The position numbers were made by a program, and so were the translations under genes. Below, one piece after another: positions 1-5,871 of a DNA stretch of 8,612 nucleotides. Source of the stretch: Gemmatimonadota bacterium (GTDB lineage Bacteria; Gemmatimonadota; Gemmatimonadetes; Gemmatimonadales; Gemmatimonadaceae); NCBI GenBank assembly GCA_028287205.1, contig JAQBQC010000392.1, positions 1 to 8,612 of the forward strand. Reading direction: 5' to 3'. The notes under the pieces are model-generated. The model saw only the letters and a program-made list of their open reading frames with translations. It had not been told where the DNA came from and made no database searches. Position 1 is the stretch's first letter; each line of letters begins with the position of its first letter.

Positions 1-1
1 C

Positions 2-694
2 ACGCTGCGCTTTCGGGAGTTGCACCTCTCTCGACCCAGCGAATGGGTGGCGCGCTGTCATCGGCAGCTGCTCTCGGAGCTCGCGGATCGCTCGCTCAGG
101 GTGCGACCTCACGTAAGGCTGGCAGAAGAGTGGTTCTCGCCGCGCGGAATTCCCGGTTTCGCGATTCCTTTCTACCTGGCCCACCCCAGACTCATGCGAC
201 TCGAGCGTGCTCAGATGCATTCGGTCGAAGGGGGAACGCGCGCTTCGTGCATGGCGATCATGCGGCACGAGGCGGCGCACGCCATCCAGCACGCGCATCG
301 GCTGCACCGCCGCGCTCCGTGGCGCGCACTCTTCGGCGCCTCGGGCGCGCCCTACCCCGATCGCTATCGCCCGCGCCGCCGCAGCACGCGATTCGTTCGG
401 CACCTTCCCGGCTGGTACGCGCAGAGTCATCCCGATGAGGATTTCGCGGAGACATTCGCCGTGTGGCTGCGTCCGGGGTCGCGCTGGCGCTCACGCTACG
501 CCAGATGGCCGGTCGCGCTCGCAAAGCTTACGTACATTGATTCCCTGATGCACGAACTGCGCGATGTGCGCCCCCCGGTGACCACACGCGCACGGCCGCA
601 TTCGATCGCCCAGTCCTCGCTCACCCTCGGCGAGCACTATCGCGCGATACACCGCGCGCACGACGCGGCGGCACCGGGATGGCTCACGCTGTGA
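2..694 (+). CDS. Putative zinc-binding metallopeptidase, 5' end outside window
   Basis: The frame is open to the left edge. A TTG at 20 could start it, but the residues encoded before it (TLRFREL) continue plausibly into the protein, so the true start probably lies upstream of the window. Counting from the TTG, residues 83-87 are HEAAH, the HExxH zinc motif with its catalytic Glu84. An acidic segment, DEDFAETFAVW (139-149), supplies a likely third ligand (Glu140 or Glu144). The stretch GIPGFAIPFYLAHPRLMRLE (43-62) and the WYAQSHP run (132-138) also fit, as I recall it, the family annotated as putative zinc-binding metallopeptidase (Peptidase_Mx type). No signal peptide or membrane segment is visible, so a cytoplasmic location is likely. 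It is rich in Arg and His. The substrate is unknown. The 3' end overlaps the next gene, an ATP-grasp ligase, by 16 bases, which suggests joint expression and a linked function. The family call is fairly secure; peptidase activity is inferred. Confidence 0.8.
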   Translation, partial: TLRFRELHLSRPSEWVARCHRQLLSELADRSLRVRPHVRLAEEWFSPRGIPGFAIPFYLAHPRLMRLERAQMHSVEGGTRASCMAIMRHEAAHAIQHAHRLHRRAPWRALFGASGAPYPDRYRPRRRSTRFVRHLPGWYAQSHPDEDFAETFAVWLRPGSRWRSRYARWPVALAKLTYIDSLMHELRDVRPPVTTRARPHSIAQSSLTLGEHYRAIHRAHDAAAPGWLTL

Positions 695-1737
695 AGCGCG
701 CGCCCCGCCACCACGCGCTGCGTGTGATCGCGCTCACGCACCCGGACCACGTGCCGCCCGAGACGCTCGAGGGCCACACGGAGCAGGAAGCGCTCGCATG
801 GCGCGCGGAGTTCGACGTCGTGCACGGGCTTCGCGAGCTCGGGCACGAGGTCCAGACGCTCGGCGTGCAGGACGACCTGCAGCCCATCCGCGATGCGGTT
901 ATCGAGATGGAGCCGCACGTGGTGTTCAATCTGCTCGAAGAGTTTCAGTGGAATGCCACCTTCGATCACAACATCGTGGCCTTCCTCGAGCTCCTGGGCG
1001 TGCCGTACACGGGATGCAATCCGCGCGGGCTCGTGCTTTCGCGCGGCAAGGCGCTCTCGAAGAAGCTGCTCGCCTATCACCACATTCCGGTGCCGTCATT
1101 CGAGGTGTTCCCGCTCGGCCGCAAGGTGCGGCGTCCCGCGGAGCTCGCCTTTCCGCTGTTCGTGAAGAGCCTCACCGAGCATGCGTCCATCGGCATCGCG
1201 CGCGCGTCGCTCGTGCACGATGACGACGAGCTCCGCGAGCGAGTGGAGTTCATCCACGAGCGCGTAGGCACGGATGCGATCGCCGAGCAGTTCATTCCTG
1301 GGCGGGAGCTGTACGTGAGCGTGGTGGGGAACTCGCGGCTGCGGTCGTTTCCCGCGTGGGAGCTGGTGATCGACGATCAACACGCGAACGAGCCGCTCAT
1401 CGCGACCGCCAAGGTCAAGCACGACCTCGAGTATCAGGCGAAGAAAGGCGTGCGCATCCGTGCGGCGGAGGGACTCTCGAAGGCGCTGGCGGCCCAACTC
1501 GGATGGATGAGCAAGCGCATCTATCGCGTGCTCGAGCTCTCAGGCTATGCGCGCATCGACTATCGGCTCGATGCCAGCGGCGAGCTGTATTTTCTGGATG
1601 CGAATCCGAATCCCGATATCTGCGAGAGCGAGGAGTTCGCTTCGGCCGCGCGCTACGACGGGGTGGAGTACCCGGAGCTGCTGCAGCGGATCGTGCGGTT
1701 GGGAATGGGCGCGCGTCCCCTCTCGGCGGCCGGTTGA
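679..1737 (+). CDS. ATP-grasp ligase, D-alanine-D-alanine ligase-like
   Basis: This 352-residue protein has the layout of a Ddl-type ATP-grasp carboxylate-amine ligase. An N-terminal alpha/beta domain (14-112) contains VVFNLLEE (81-88) and GVPYTGCNP (107-115). The ATP-grasp fold follows, with a nucleotide-binding Lys163 in FVKSLTEHASIGIA and the EQFIPGREL segment (203-211). The metal-binding end is RID (292-294) and LDANPNPD (306-313), giving Asp294, Asp307 and Asn309 as likely Mg ligands. Against true Ddl, the flexible loop reads HASIG instead of GSSVG, and the closing motif ends NPNPD instead of NTNPG. Cell-wall Ddl activity is therefore doubtful, and another amino-acid or peptide ligation is likelier. 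ATG 679 overlaps the upstream stop by 16 bases. An in-frame GTG at 691 would give a GTGA overlap and is a real alternative start. The upstream metallopeptidase is probably its functional partner. Confidence 0.85.
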   Translation: MAHAVKRAPRHHALRVIALTHPDHVPPETLEGHTEQEALAWRAEFDVVHGLRELGHEVQTLGVQDDLQPIRDAVIEMEPHVVFNLLEEFQWNATFDHNIVAFLELLGVPYTGCNPRGLVLSRGKALSKKLLAYHHIPVPSFEVFPLGRKVRRPAELAFPLFVKSLTEHASIGIARASLVHDDDELRERVEFIHERVGTDAIAEQFIPGRELYVSVVGNSRLRSFPAWELVIDDQHANEPLIATAKVKHDLEYQAKKGVRIRAAEGLSKALAAQLGWMSKRIYRVLELSGYARIDYRLDASGELYFLDANPNPDICESEEFASAARYDGVEYPELLQRIVRLGMGARPLSAAG

Positions 1738-1759
1738 GCACACGACCGCCGGGGGACGT

Positions 1760-1990
1760 TCAGGCGGCGCGCTGGTAAGCTGCGCGCCACACCTGCGTGC
1801 CTTCGTCCAAAGAAAAGACGTACTGGAACTTCGCCGGCGGAAATCCGCGGACACCGATCTCTAGCAGATCGCCGGTCTCGGCATCGGCCTGCACCGCGAT
1901 CACGTCAAGCGCATCCTTGAACGTGTCGCTTTCGACGGCACCTTTTCGCCGAACGTCGGAGCTGCCGATGGAAAACTCATAACGCGGCAT
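1760..1990 (-). CDS. Small hypothetical protein, 76 aa
   Basis: I do not recognise a family. The 76 residues begin MPRYEFSIGSSD and end QVWRAAYQRAA. The composition is mixed and soluble-looking, with alternating hydrophobic strands (YEFSIG, LLEIGVRG, FQYVFSL) around a helix-like segment at about 23-35. It has no Cys, no signal peptide and no membrane segment. It is supported as a real gene by a strong ribosome binding site (GGGGAGGA, 4 bases before the ATG), by a stop only 22 bases from the convergent ATP-grasp gene, and by the lack of a better gene in that interval. It has its own promoter region shared head-to-head with the aldo/keto reductase. Function unknown. Confidence 0.7.
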   Translation of the reverse strand: MPRYEFSIGSSDVRRKGAVESDTFKDALDVIAVQADAETGDLLEIGVRGFPPAKFQYVFSLDEGTQVWRAAYQRAA

Positions 1991-1994
1991 GCTG

Positions 1995-2002
1995 TCCTCC
2001 CC
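1995..2002 (-). promoter_or_regulatory. Ribosome binding site of the 76-aa gene
   Basis: On the minus strand GGGGAGGA precedes the ATG at 1990 by 4 bases (GGAGG core by 5). It is one of the strongest Shine-Dalgarno matches in the window and fixes this start. Confidence 0.7.
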
Positions 2003-2074
2003 TGTTTGTCTTCATATCTCTATACACATGAGGAGGACGATTGGTTTCGCTTTTTCGTGCCTGTCATCTTGGCG

Positions 2075-2100
2075 GGAACAGAGCGTGCCACATCTGTCTT
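2075..2100 (+). promoter_or_regulatory. Possible ECF-sigma-type promoter
   Basis: GGAAC at 2075-2079 is followed, after a 16-base spacer, by GTCTT at 2096-2100. This resembles the GGAAC-N16/17-GTC pattern of many extracytoplasmic-function sigma factors. A transcript starting near 2106 would have a leader of about 24 bases carrying the ribosome binding site at 2116-2122. Such short patterns occur by chance, so this is a suggestion only. Confidence 0.25.
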
Positions 2101-2115
2101 GCTCCAGTAGACATC

Positions 2116-2122
2116 AAAGGAG
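2116..2122 (+). promoter_or_regulatory. Ribosome binding site of the aldo/keto reductase
   Basis: AAAGGAG lies 6 bases before the ATG at 2129. It selects this start over the out-of-frame ATG at 2124. Confidence 0.7.
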
Positions 2123-2128
2123 CATGCG

Positions 2129-3004
2129 ATGAGCACCACCCAGAAAACCTTGAGCGCAGCAAACGCCGGCACGGTCACTCTCGGTGATCTCACCGTCAAC
2201 CGGCTCGGCTTTGGTGCCATGCGGATCACCGGCGAAGGGATCTGGGGCGAGCCGAAGGACGTCGCGGAGGCGAAGCGTGTACTCCTGCGCGCAGTCGAGC
2301 TGGACGTCAATCTCATCGACACCGCGGACTCCTACGGCCCCGAGGTATCCGAGCGACTGATCGGCGAAACGCTTTGGCCCTACAAGCCGGGGCTCGTGAT
2401 TGCGACCAAGGGCGGCTACGTACGCACCGGGCCGAATCAGTGGAAGCCGAACCTGCAGCCTGAGCATCTGCGCGAAGCGCTCGAGGGAAGCCTGAGGCGT
2501 CTCAAGCTCGACCGCATCGACGTCTACCAGCTTCACAACGCTGCCGATCCGACCGTGAAGCTGGCCGACGCGATCGGCACGCTGGCTGCGATGCAGCGCG
2601 AGGGGAAGATCCGGCACATCGGCGTGAGCAACTTCACCGTGGCGCAGCTCTCGGAGGCACGCTCGATCGTGAACGTCGTGTCGGTGCAGAACCGATACAA
2701 CCTCGCCGACCGCGCGTCGGAAGCGGTGCTCGAGGAGTGCGAGCGGCTCGACATACCGTTCCTGCCATGGGCGCCGCTCGGCGGAAACAACCGCCAGGCC
2801 ACCGACGCGCTCGAGAACGTCGCGAAGCGGCACGGCGCAACGACTGGTCAGATCACGATCGCGGCGCTCCTCGCGCGTTCTCCGATGATGCTCCCCATTC
2901 CGGGAACGTCGCGCGTGGCGCACCTCGAGGAGAACATCGCGGCCGCGGGCATCGAGCTCACGGATGAGGACAAGCGTGAGCTCTCGCTCACCTCTTCACA
3001 CTAG
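2129..3004 (+). CDS. Aldo/keto reductase, pyridoxal-reductase (YdbC)-like
   Basis: This is a 291-residue NADPH-dependent carbonyl reductase with a TIM-barrel fold, presumably cytosolic. The catalytic tetrad is complete: Asp64 and Tyr69 in IDTADSYG, Lys94 in ATKGGY and His136 in YQLH. The C-terminal IPGTSRVAHLEEN (257-269) is the usual cofactor-phosphate-binding segment. Other family marks are NRLGFGAMRITG (24-35) and GVSNF (165-169). The shape resembles E. coli YdbC (PdxI), with the same VNRLG.GAM opening, the VQN.YN.A.RA segment and the IPGTS.VAHL ending. Pyridoxal or another aldehyde is therefore a plausible substrate, but substrate calls in this superfamily are unreliable. The start is set by AAAGGAG 6 bases upstream. 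The gene is transcribed alone and ends tail-to-tail with the DedA gene. Confidence 0.92.
   Translation: MSTTQKTLSAANAGTVTLGDLTVNRLGFGAMRITGEGIWGEPKDVAEAKRVLLRAVELDVNLIDTADSYGPEVSERLIGETLWPYKPGLVIATKGGYVRTGPNQWKPNLQPEHLREALEGSLRRLKLDRIDVYQLHNAADPTVKLADAIGTLAAMQREGKIRHIGVSNFTVAQLSEARSIVNVVSVQNRYNLADRASEAVLEECERLDIPFLPWAPLGGNNRQATDALENVAKRHGATTGQITIAALLARSPMMLPIPGTSRVAHLEENIAAAGIELTDEDKRELSLTSSH
3001..3004. other. Shared CTAG convergent stop codons
   Basis: The palindrome CTAG contains TAG for the plus-strand reductase (3002-3004) and TAG for the minus-strand DedA gene (3001-3003). No room is left for a terminator between the two genes, so any transcription end must lie inside the opposite coding sequence. 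Confidence 0.9.
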
Positions 3005-3618
3005 CTTTTCGCCCCGCGCTTCTTCCCTTTTCGGCGCTTCCACAGCACGATACCTCCCCACACGAGCAGGCCGGCCAGCACGACCCAGCCGGCCGGCCCG
3101 AGGTATTTGTCCACTTCCTTGAAGTGCGCGCCGAGCTGGTGGCCGATGAGGGCCAGCGCGGCACACCAGACGATCGTGCCAATGAGGTTGTAGAGCAGGA
3201 ACGCGAAGACGTTCATCTTCGCGTAGCCGGCGGGAAGCGAGATCAGACCGCGCACGCCGGGAATGATCTGGCCGATGATGACGGCCACACTCCCGTGCTT
3301 CGCGAACCACCGTTTGGGTTTGTCGAGATCCGATGGGCGAAGCAGCAGCCACCGTCCGTGCTTCGCGACCCAGTGTTTCATTTTGTCTTCGCCGGCCGTA
3401 CGCGCCAGATAGTAGAGGGGGAGCGCGCCGAGTACCGATCCGATGGTGCCGGCGATGATGACGCCCGCGAGCGACATCTGCCCGCGCGATGCGGCAAAGC
3501 CGGCGAGCGGCATGATCAGCTCCGAGGGAAGCGGGAGGACCACATTCTCGATGGCCATCAGGAGCGCGACGCCGTAGATCCCCATTGACGCCACGAGTCC
3601 AACGATCCATTTGATCAT
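3001..3618 (-). CDS. DedA-family inner-membrane protein (VTT/SNARE-associated domain)
   Basis: This 205-residue polytopic membrane protein has hydrophobic segments at about 4-22, 26-42, 50-72, 110-131, 136-160 and 175-193, and a basic C-terminus (KRRKGKKRG). The first re-entrant region carries Glu24 and PLPSELIMPLAG (29-40). The second carries PGVRGLISLPAGYAKM (120-135) followed by NLIGTIVW (144-151). Both are DedA hallmarks. DedA proteins are linked to undecaprenyl-phosphate or phospholipid flipping and proton-motive-force-dependent envelope homeostasis. A peculiarity is Gln117 (GQIIPG), where many DedA proteins have Arg (GR.IPG). Arg123 is kept. No Shine-Dalgarno site is evident before ATG 3618. 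It is divergent from the amidase gene. Confidence 0.9.
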   Translation of the reverse strand: MIKWIVGLVASMGIYGVALLMAIENVVLPLPSELIMPLAGFAASRGQMSLAGVIIAGTIGSVLGALPLYYLARTAGEDKMKHWVAKHGRWLLLRPSDLDKPKRWFAKHGSVAVIIGQIIPGVRGLISLPAGYAKMNVFAFLLYNLIGTIVWCAALALIGHQLGAHFKEVDKYLGPAGWVVLAGLLVWGGIVLWKRRKGKKRGAKS

Positions 3619-3686
3619 TCGAAATGGCAGTGCAAAGGCGAGGCCCCGCGTTCCCGCAGCGCACTTCTTTCCCGAACCCGCATCCC
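3619..3686. promoter_or_regulatory. Divergent intergenic region, DedA/amidase
   Basis: Taking the amidase start at 3687, 68 bases separate the two start codons and must carry elements for both genes. I see no consensus -35/-10 pair and no Shine-Dalgarno site for either gene, so one or both may be leaderless or weakly initiated. Confidence 0.35.
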
Positions 3687-5330
3687 ATGTCGAACGACGA
3701 ATCGCAATCCATCAGCAGGCGCACGTTCATGTCGACGTCACTCGCAGCGGGCGCGCTCATCGGCACCGGTGCCAATCCCCTGCTGGAGCTGTCGCGCGGT
3801 TCGAATCCACAATCCGGGGGGCTCCGCAATGCGGGCGGACCGGTGGAGGAGAAGTCGATCACGCAGCTCCAGGCGGCGATGAGCAGCGGCGTGATGACCT
3901 CGCGCGCGATCGCCGAAGCGTATCGTGCGCGCATTGCGGAGATGGACCACGATCTGCGCGCGGTGATCGAGCTGAACCCCGATGCGCTCACGATCGCGGA
4001 TGCGATGGATGCGGAGCGAAAGAACGGGAAGATACGCGGCCCGCTCCACGGCATTCCGATTCTCATCAAGGACAACGTCGCCACCGCCGACAAGATGGAG
4101 ACGACTGCGGGGTCGCTCGCGCTGGTCGGTGCGCGTCCGCCTCGTGATGCGTTCATCGTCGAGCGGCTGCGCGCGGCGGGGGCGGTGATACTCGGGAAGA
4201 CGAATCTGAGCGAGTGGGCGAACTTTCGAAGCACGCATTCGTCGAGCGGTTGGAGCGGCCGCGGAGGGCAGTGCCGCAACCCGTACGCGCTCGATCGCAC
4301 GCCATCCGGCTCGAGCTCCGGCTCGGCGGCGGCGGTCGCGTCGAGCTTCTGCGCTGCTGCAATCGGCTCGGAGACGAACGGCTCGATCGTGAGCCCGGCG
4401 GCAACGTGCTCGCTCGTGGGCATCAAGCCGACGGTGGGGCTCGTGAGCCGCAGCGCGATCATCCCGATCTCGCGCACGCAGGACACCGCGGGTCCGATGG
4501 CGCGCTCCGTCACCGACGCGGCGATTCTTCTGGGCGCGATCGCCGGTGCGGATCCGCACGACTCGGCGACGACGGTGCCGCGGGCGAAGCGTGAGGCGAG
4601 CTACGCGACGGGACTCGATGCGAACGCGCTTCATGGCATGCGCATCGGCGTGCCGCGCGAGCAGTACTTCGGCTACAGCACGGCGGCGGATTCGGTCACG
4701 CAGCACGCGATCGATCTGATGCGCGAGAAGGGGGCGGTGATCGTCGATCCGGTGCCGATCGAAAAGATGGGCGACGTAGGGGAGGCGGAGCTCGAGGTGT
4801 TGCTGTACGAGTTCAAGGCGGGGCTCAACGAGTATCTCGCCACGCTTGGCTCCGGCTCCAAGGTGCGCACGCTCGCCGATCTCATCGCATTCAACGCGGC
4901 GCACAAGAGCACCGAGATGCCGTACTTCGGCCAGGAGCTGTTCGAGCAGGCGCAGAAGCGCGGTCCGCTCACCGATGCGAAGTACGTGCGCGCGCTCGCG
5001 AAGTCGCTGACGAACACGCGGGCACGAGGGATCGATGCGATCATGACGAAGCACAAGCTCGATGCGCTCGTCGCGCCGACGAATGGTCCCGCGTGGCTCA
5101 TCGATCTCGTGAACGGCGACGCCGATGGCGGCGGGAGCTCATCGCCGGCGGCGGAGGCGGGGTATCCCGCGATCACGGTGCCGGCGGGCTACGCGTTCGG
5201 GCTCCCCGTGGGGATCTCGTTCTTCGGTCGCGCGTGGAGCGAAGCGAAGCTCATTCGCATTGCGTATTCGTTCGAGCAGGCCGCGAGCGCGAGGCGGGCG
5301 CCTACCTACGGGCGCACCGCCGTGGTGTAG
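3687..5330 (+). CDS. Amidase-signature hydrolase, Tat-exported
   Basis: This 547-residue protein hydrolyses C-N amide bonds and is likely periplasmic. I chose ATG 3687 because it opens with a textbook twin-arginine signal: SRRTFM at residues 10-15, then a weakly hydrophobic stretch to about 30. An in-frame ATG at 3624 would add 21 residues before it, with no ribosome binding site. The amidase-signature triad is intact: Lys128 in IPILIKDN, cis-Ser209 in TPSGSSSGSAAA, and nucleophile Ser233 in GSETNGSIVSPA. The segment LRAVIELNPDAL (90-101) and the C-terminal GYPAITVPAGYAFGLPVGISF also fit the family. Length is normal for the longer secreted members. It resembles proteins annotated as amidases or Glu-tRNA amidotransferase A paralogues, but the Tat signal and lack of gatB/gatC neighbours argue against GatA. 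Substrate unknown. Confidence 0.92.
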   Translation: MSNDESQSISRRTFMSTSLAAGALIGTGANPLLELSRGSNPQSGGLRNAGGPVEEKSITQLQAAMSSGVMTSRAIAEAYRARIAEMDHDLRAVIELNPDALTIADAMDAERKNGKIRGPLHGIPILIKDNVATADKMETTAGSLALVGARPPRDAFIVERLRAAGAVILGKTNLSEWANFRSTHSSSGWSGRGGQCRNPYALDRTPSGSSSGSAAAVASSFCAAAIGSETNGSIVSPAATCSLVGIKPTVGLVSRSAIIPISRTQDTAGPMARSVTDAAILLGAIAGADPHDSATTVPRAKREASYATGLDANALHGMRIGVPREQYFGYSTAADSVTQHAIDLMREKGAVIVDPVPIEKMGDVGEAELEVLLYEFKAGLNEYLATLGSGSKVRTLADLIAFNAAHKSTEMPYFGQELFEQAQKRGPLTDAKYVRALAKSLTNTRARGIDAIMTKHKLDALVAPTNGPAWLIDLVNGDADGGGSSSPAAEAGYPAITVPAGYAFGLPVGISFFGRAWSEAKLIRIAYSFEQAASARRAPTYGRTAVV

Positions 5331-5343
5331 CTGCCCGCTGCGA

Positions 5344-5871
5344 TCACGGCGTGGGGATGGGCGTGATCTTCGGGCGCGGTGCGGCATTCGTGGCGGCGCT
5401 CGCCACGGAATCGCCGCTGCCCCTGGCGAAGAAGAACTGCGGCTCATCTCTAGTGCGAATGGAGAGGATGTACTGGATGATCGCGCCGATCTCGCGATCG
5501 TTCAGACGGCCGGCCCACGGCGGCATACCCATCGGTCGCCCATCGTGAATACTGTGATAGATCGCGGAGTCGCTGCCGCCGTACTTCCACGTGGTGTCGC
5601 GAAGGCTCGGACCCATGGCGCCGCCCGCCAGTCCGCCGTGGCAGCCGTAGCAGTTGTAGGAAAGGAAGATCTCACGCCCCGCCACCGCGAGCGTCTTGTC
5701 GCCGCCGAAGTTTCGCTGGCCCATGTCGTCGGTGTTGCCGGGCTTGGGGCCGGCGCGCGACTGGTCCTGATCGTTCGTGGTCTTGTCGCCCTTGCCACAC
5801 GCTGCGAGCACGAGAAGCGAAGATATCGCGGCCCGAAAGACCATCGCCTGAAGCTTCGTTCGCATTGTCAT
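5344..5871 (-). CDS. Lipoprotein c-type cytochrome, XoxG-like position
   Basis: This is a 175-residue monohaem class I cytochrome c. The N-terminal signal ends in a lipobox, VLAAC, with lipidated Cys25 and a polar linker to about 55. Haem attaches at CYGCH (74-78), and the axial Met is probably Met116 in GMPPWAGRLND. The C-terminus is an Ala/Pro-rich tail (155-175). Lying last in an operon with a PQQ alcohol dehydrogenase, it is the obvious electron acceptor, the role of XoxG or MxaG. Sequence alone does not prove that partnership. ATG 5871 overlaps the upstream stop as ATGA. A second in-frame ATG at 5865 lies 7 bases after GGAG and may be the start actually used. The frame stays open upstream to 6129, but that part is only a shadow of the neighbouring gene. 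Confidence 0.88.
   Translation of the reverse strand: MTMRTKLQAMVFRAAISSLLVLAACGKGDKTTNDQDQSRAGPKPGNTDDMGQRNFGGDKTLAVAGREIFLSYNCYGCHGGLAGGAMGPSLRDTTWKYGGSDSAIYHSIHDGRPMGMPPWAGRLNDREIGAIIQYILSIRTRDEPQFFFARGSGDSVASAATNAAPRPKITPIPTP
5868..5871 (-). other. ATGA start-stop overlap, binding protein/cytochrome
   Basis: The TGA of the binding-protein gene (5870-5868) overlaps the first ATG of the cytochrome gene (5871-5869). A GGAG lies just before it within the end of the upstream gene. This indicates translational coupling. Confidence 0.7.

Larger units (their letters stand above)
1991..2128. promoter_or_regulatory. Divergent intergenic region
   Basis: These 138 bases separate two head-to-head genes and are less GC-rich than the flanks. 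They must hold promoters for both. On the minus side the AT-rich block at 2011-2024 could be a -10 region for the small protein, but no convincing -35 is seen. On the plus side the best candidate is the ECF-like element listed separately. No clear operator palindrome was found by eye. Confidence 0.5.

Noticed and set aside
679..1737. ATP-grasp protein as the housekeeping cell-wall Ddl
   Set aside because: The Ddl loop GSSVG and the closing NTNPG motif are not conserved, and the gene is not in a mur/fts cluster.
1724..1751. Inverted repeat CGGCGG/CCGCCG at the end of the ATP-grasp gene, considered as a terminator
   Set aside because: The stem is six base pairs with a 16-base loop and no T-tract follows. 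Such GC palindromes are frequent in this composition.
2041..2187. Short TTG-initiated frame after AGGAGG (2031-2036) in the divergent region, with several Cys residues
   Set aside because: Spacing to the TTG is only 4 bases, it overlaps the reductase start out of frame, and the peptide resembles nothing I know. The purine run is probably chance.
3624..3686. Upstream in-frame ATG extending the amidase by 21 residues
   Set aside because: It has no ribosome binding site, would leave only 5 bases to the divergent DedA start, and would put an atypical extension before the Tat motif.
2996..4513. 505-codon minus-strand open frame spanning the DedA and amidase genes
   Set aside because: It runs out of frame through DedA and antisense to the amidase, has low-complexity Arg/Ser/Ala composition, and conflicts with two clear genes.
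3738..5054. 438-codon minus-strand open frame inside the amidase
   Set aside because: Arg/His-rich antisense artefact with no recognisable motif.
3687..5330. Amidase as the GatA subunit of the Glu-tRNA(Gln) amidotransferase
   Set aside because: It has a Tat signal, lacks gatB/gatC neighbours and is longer than typical GatA.
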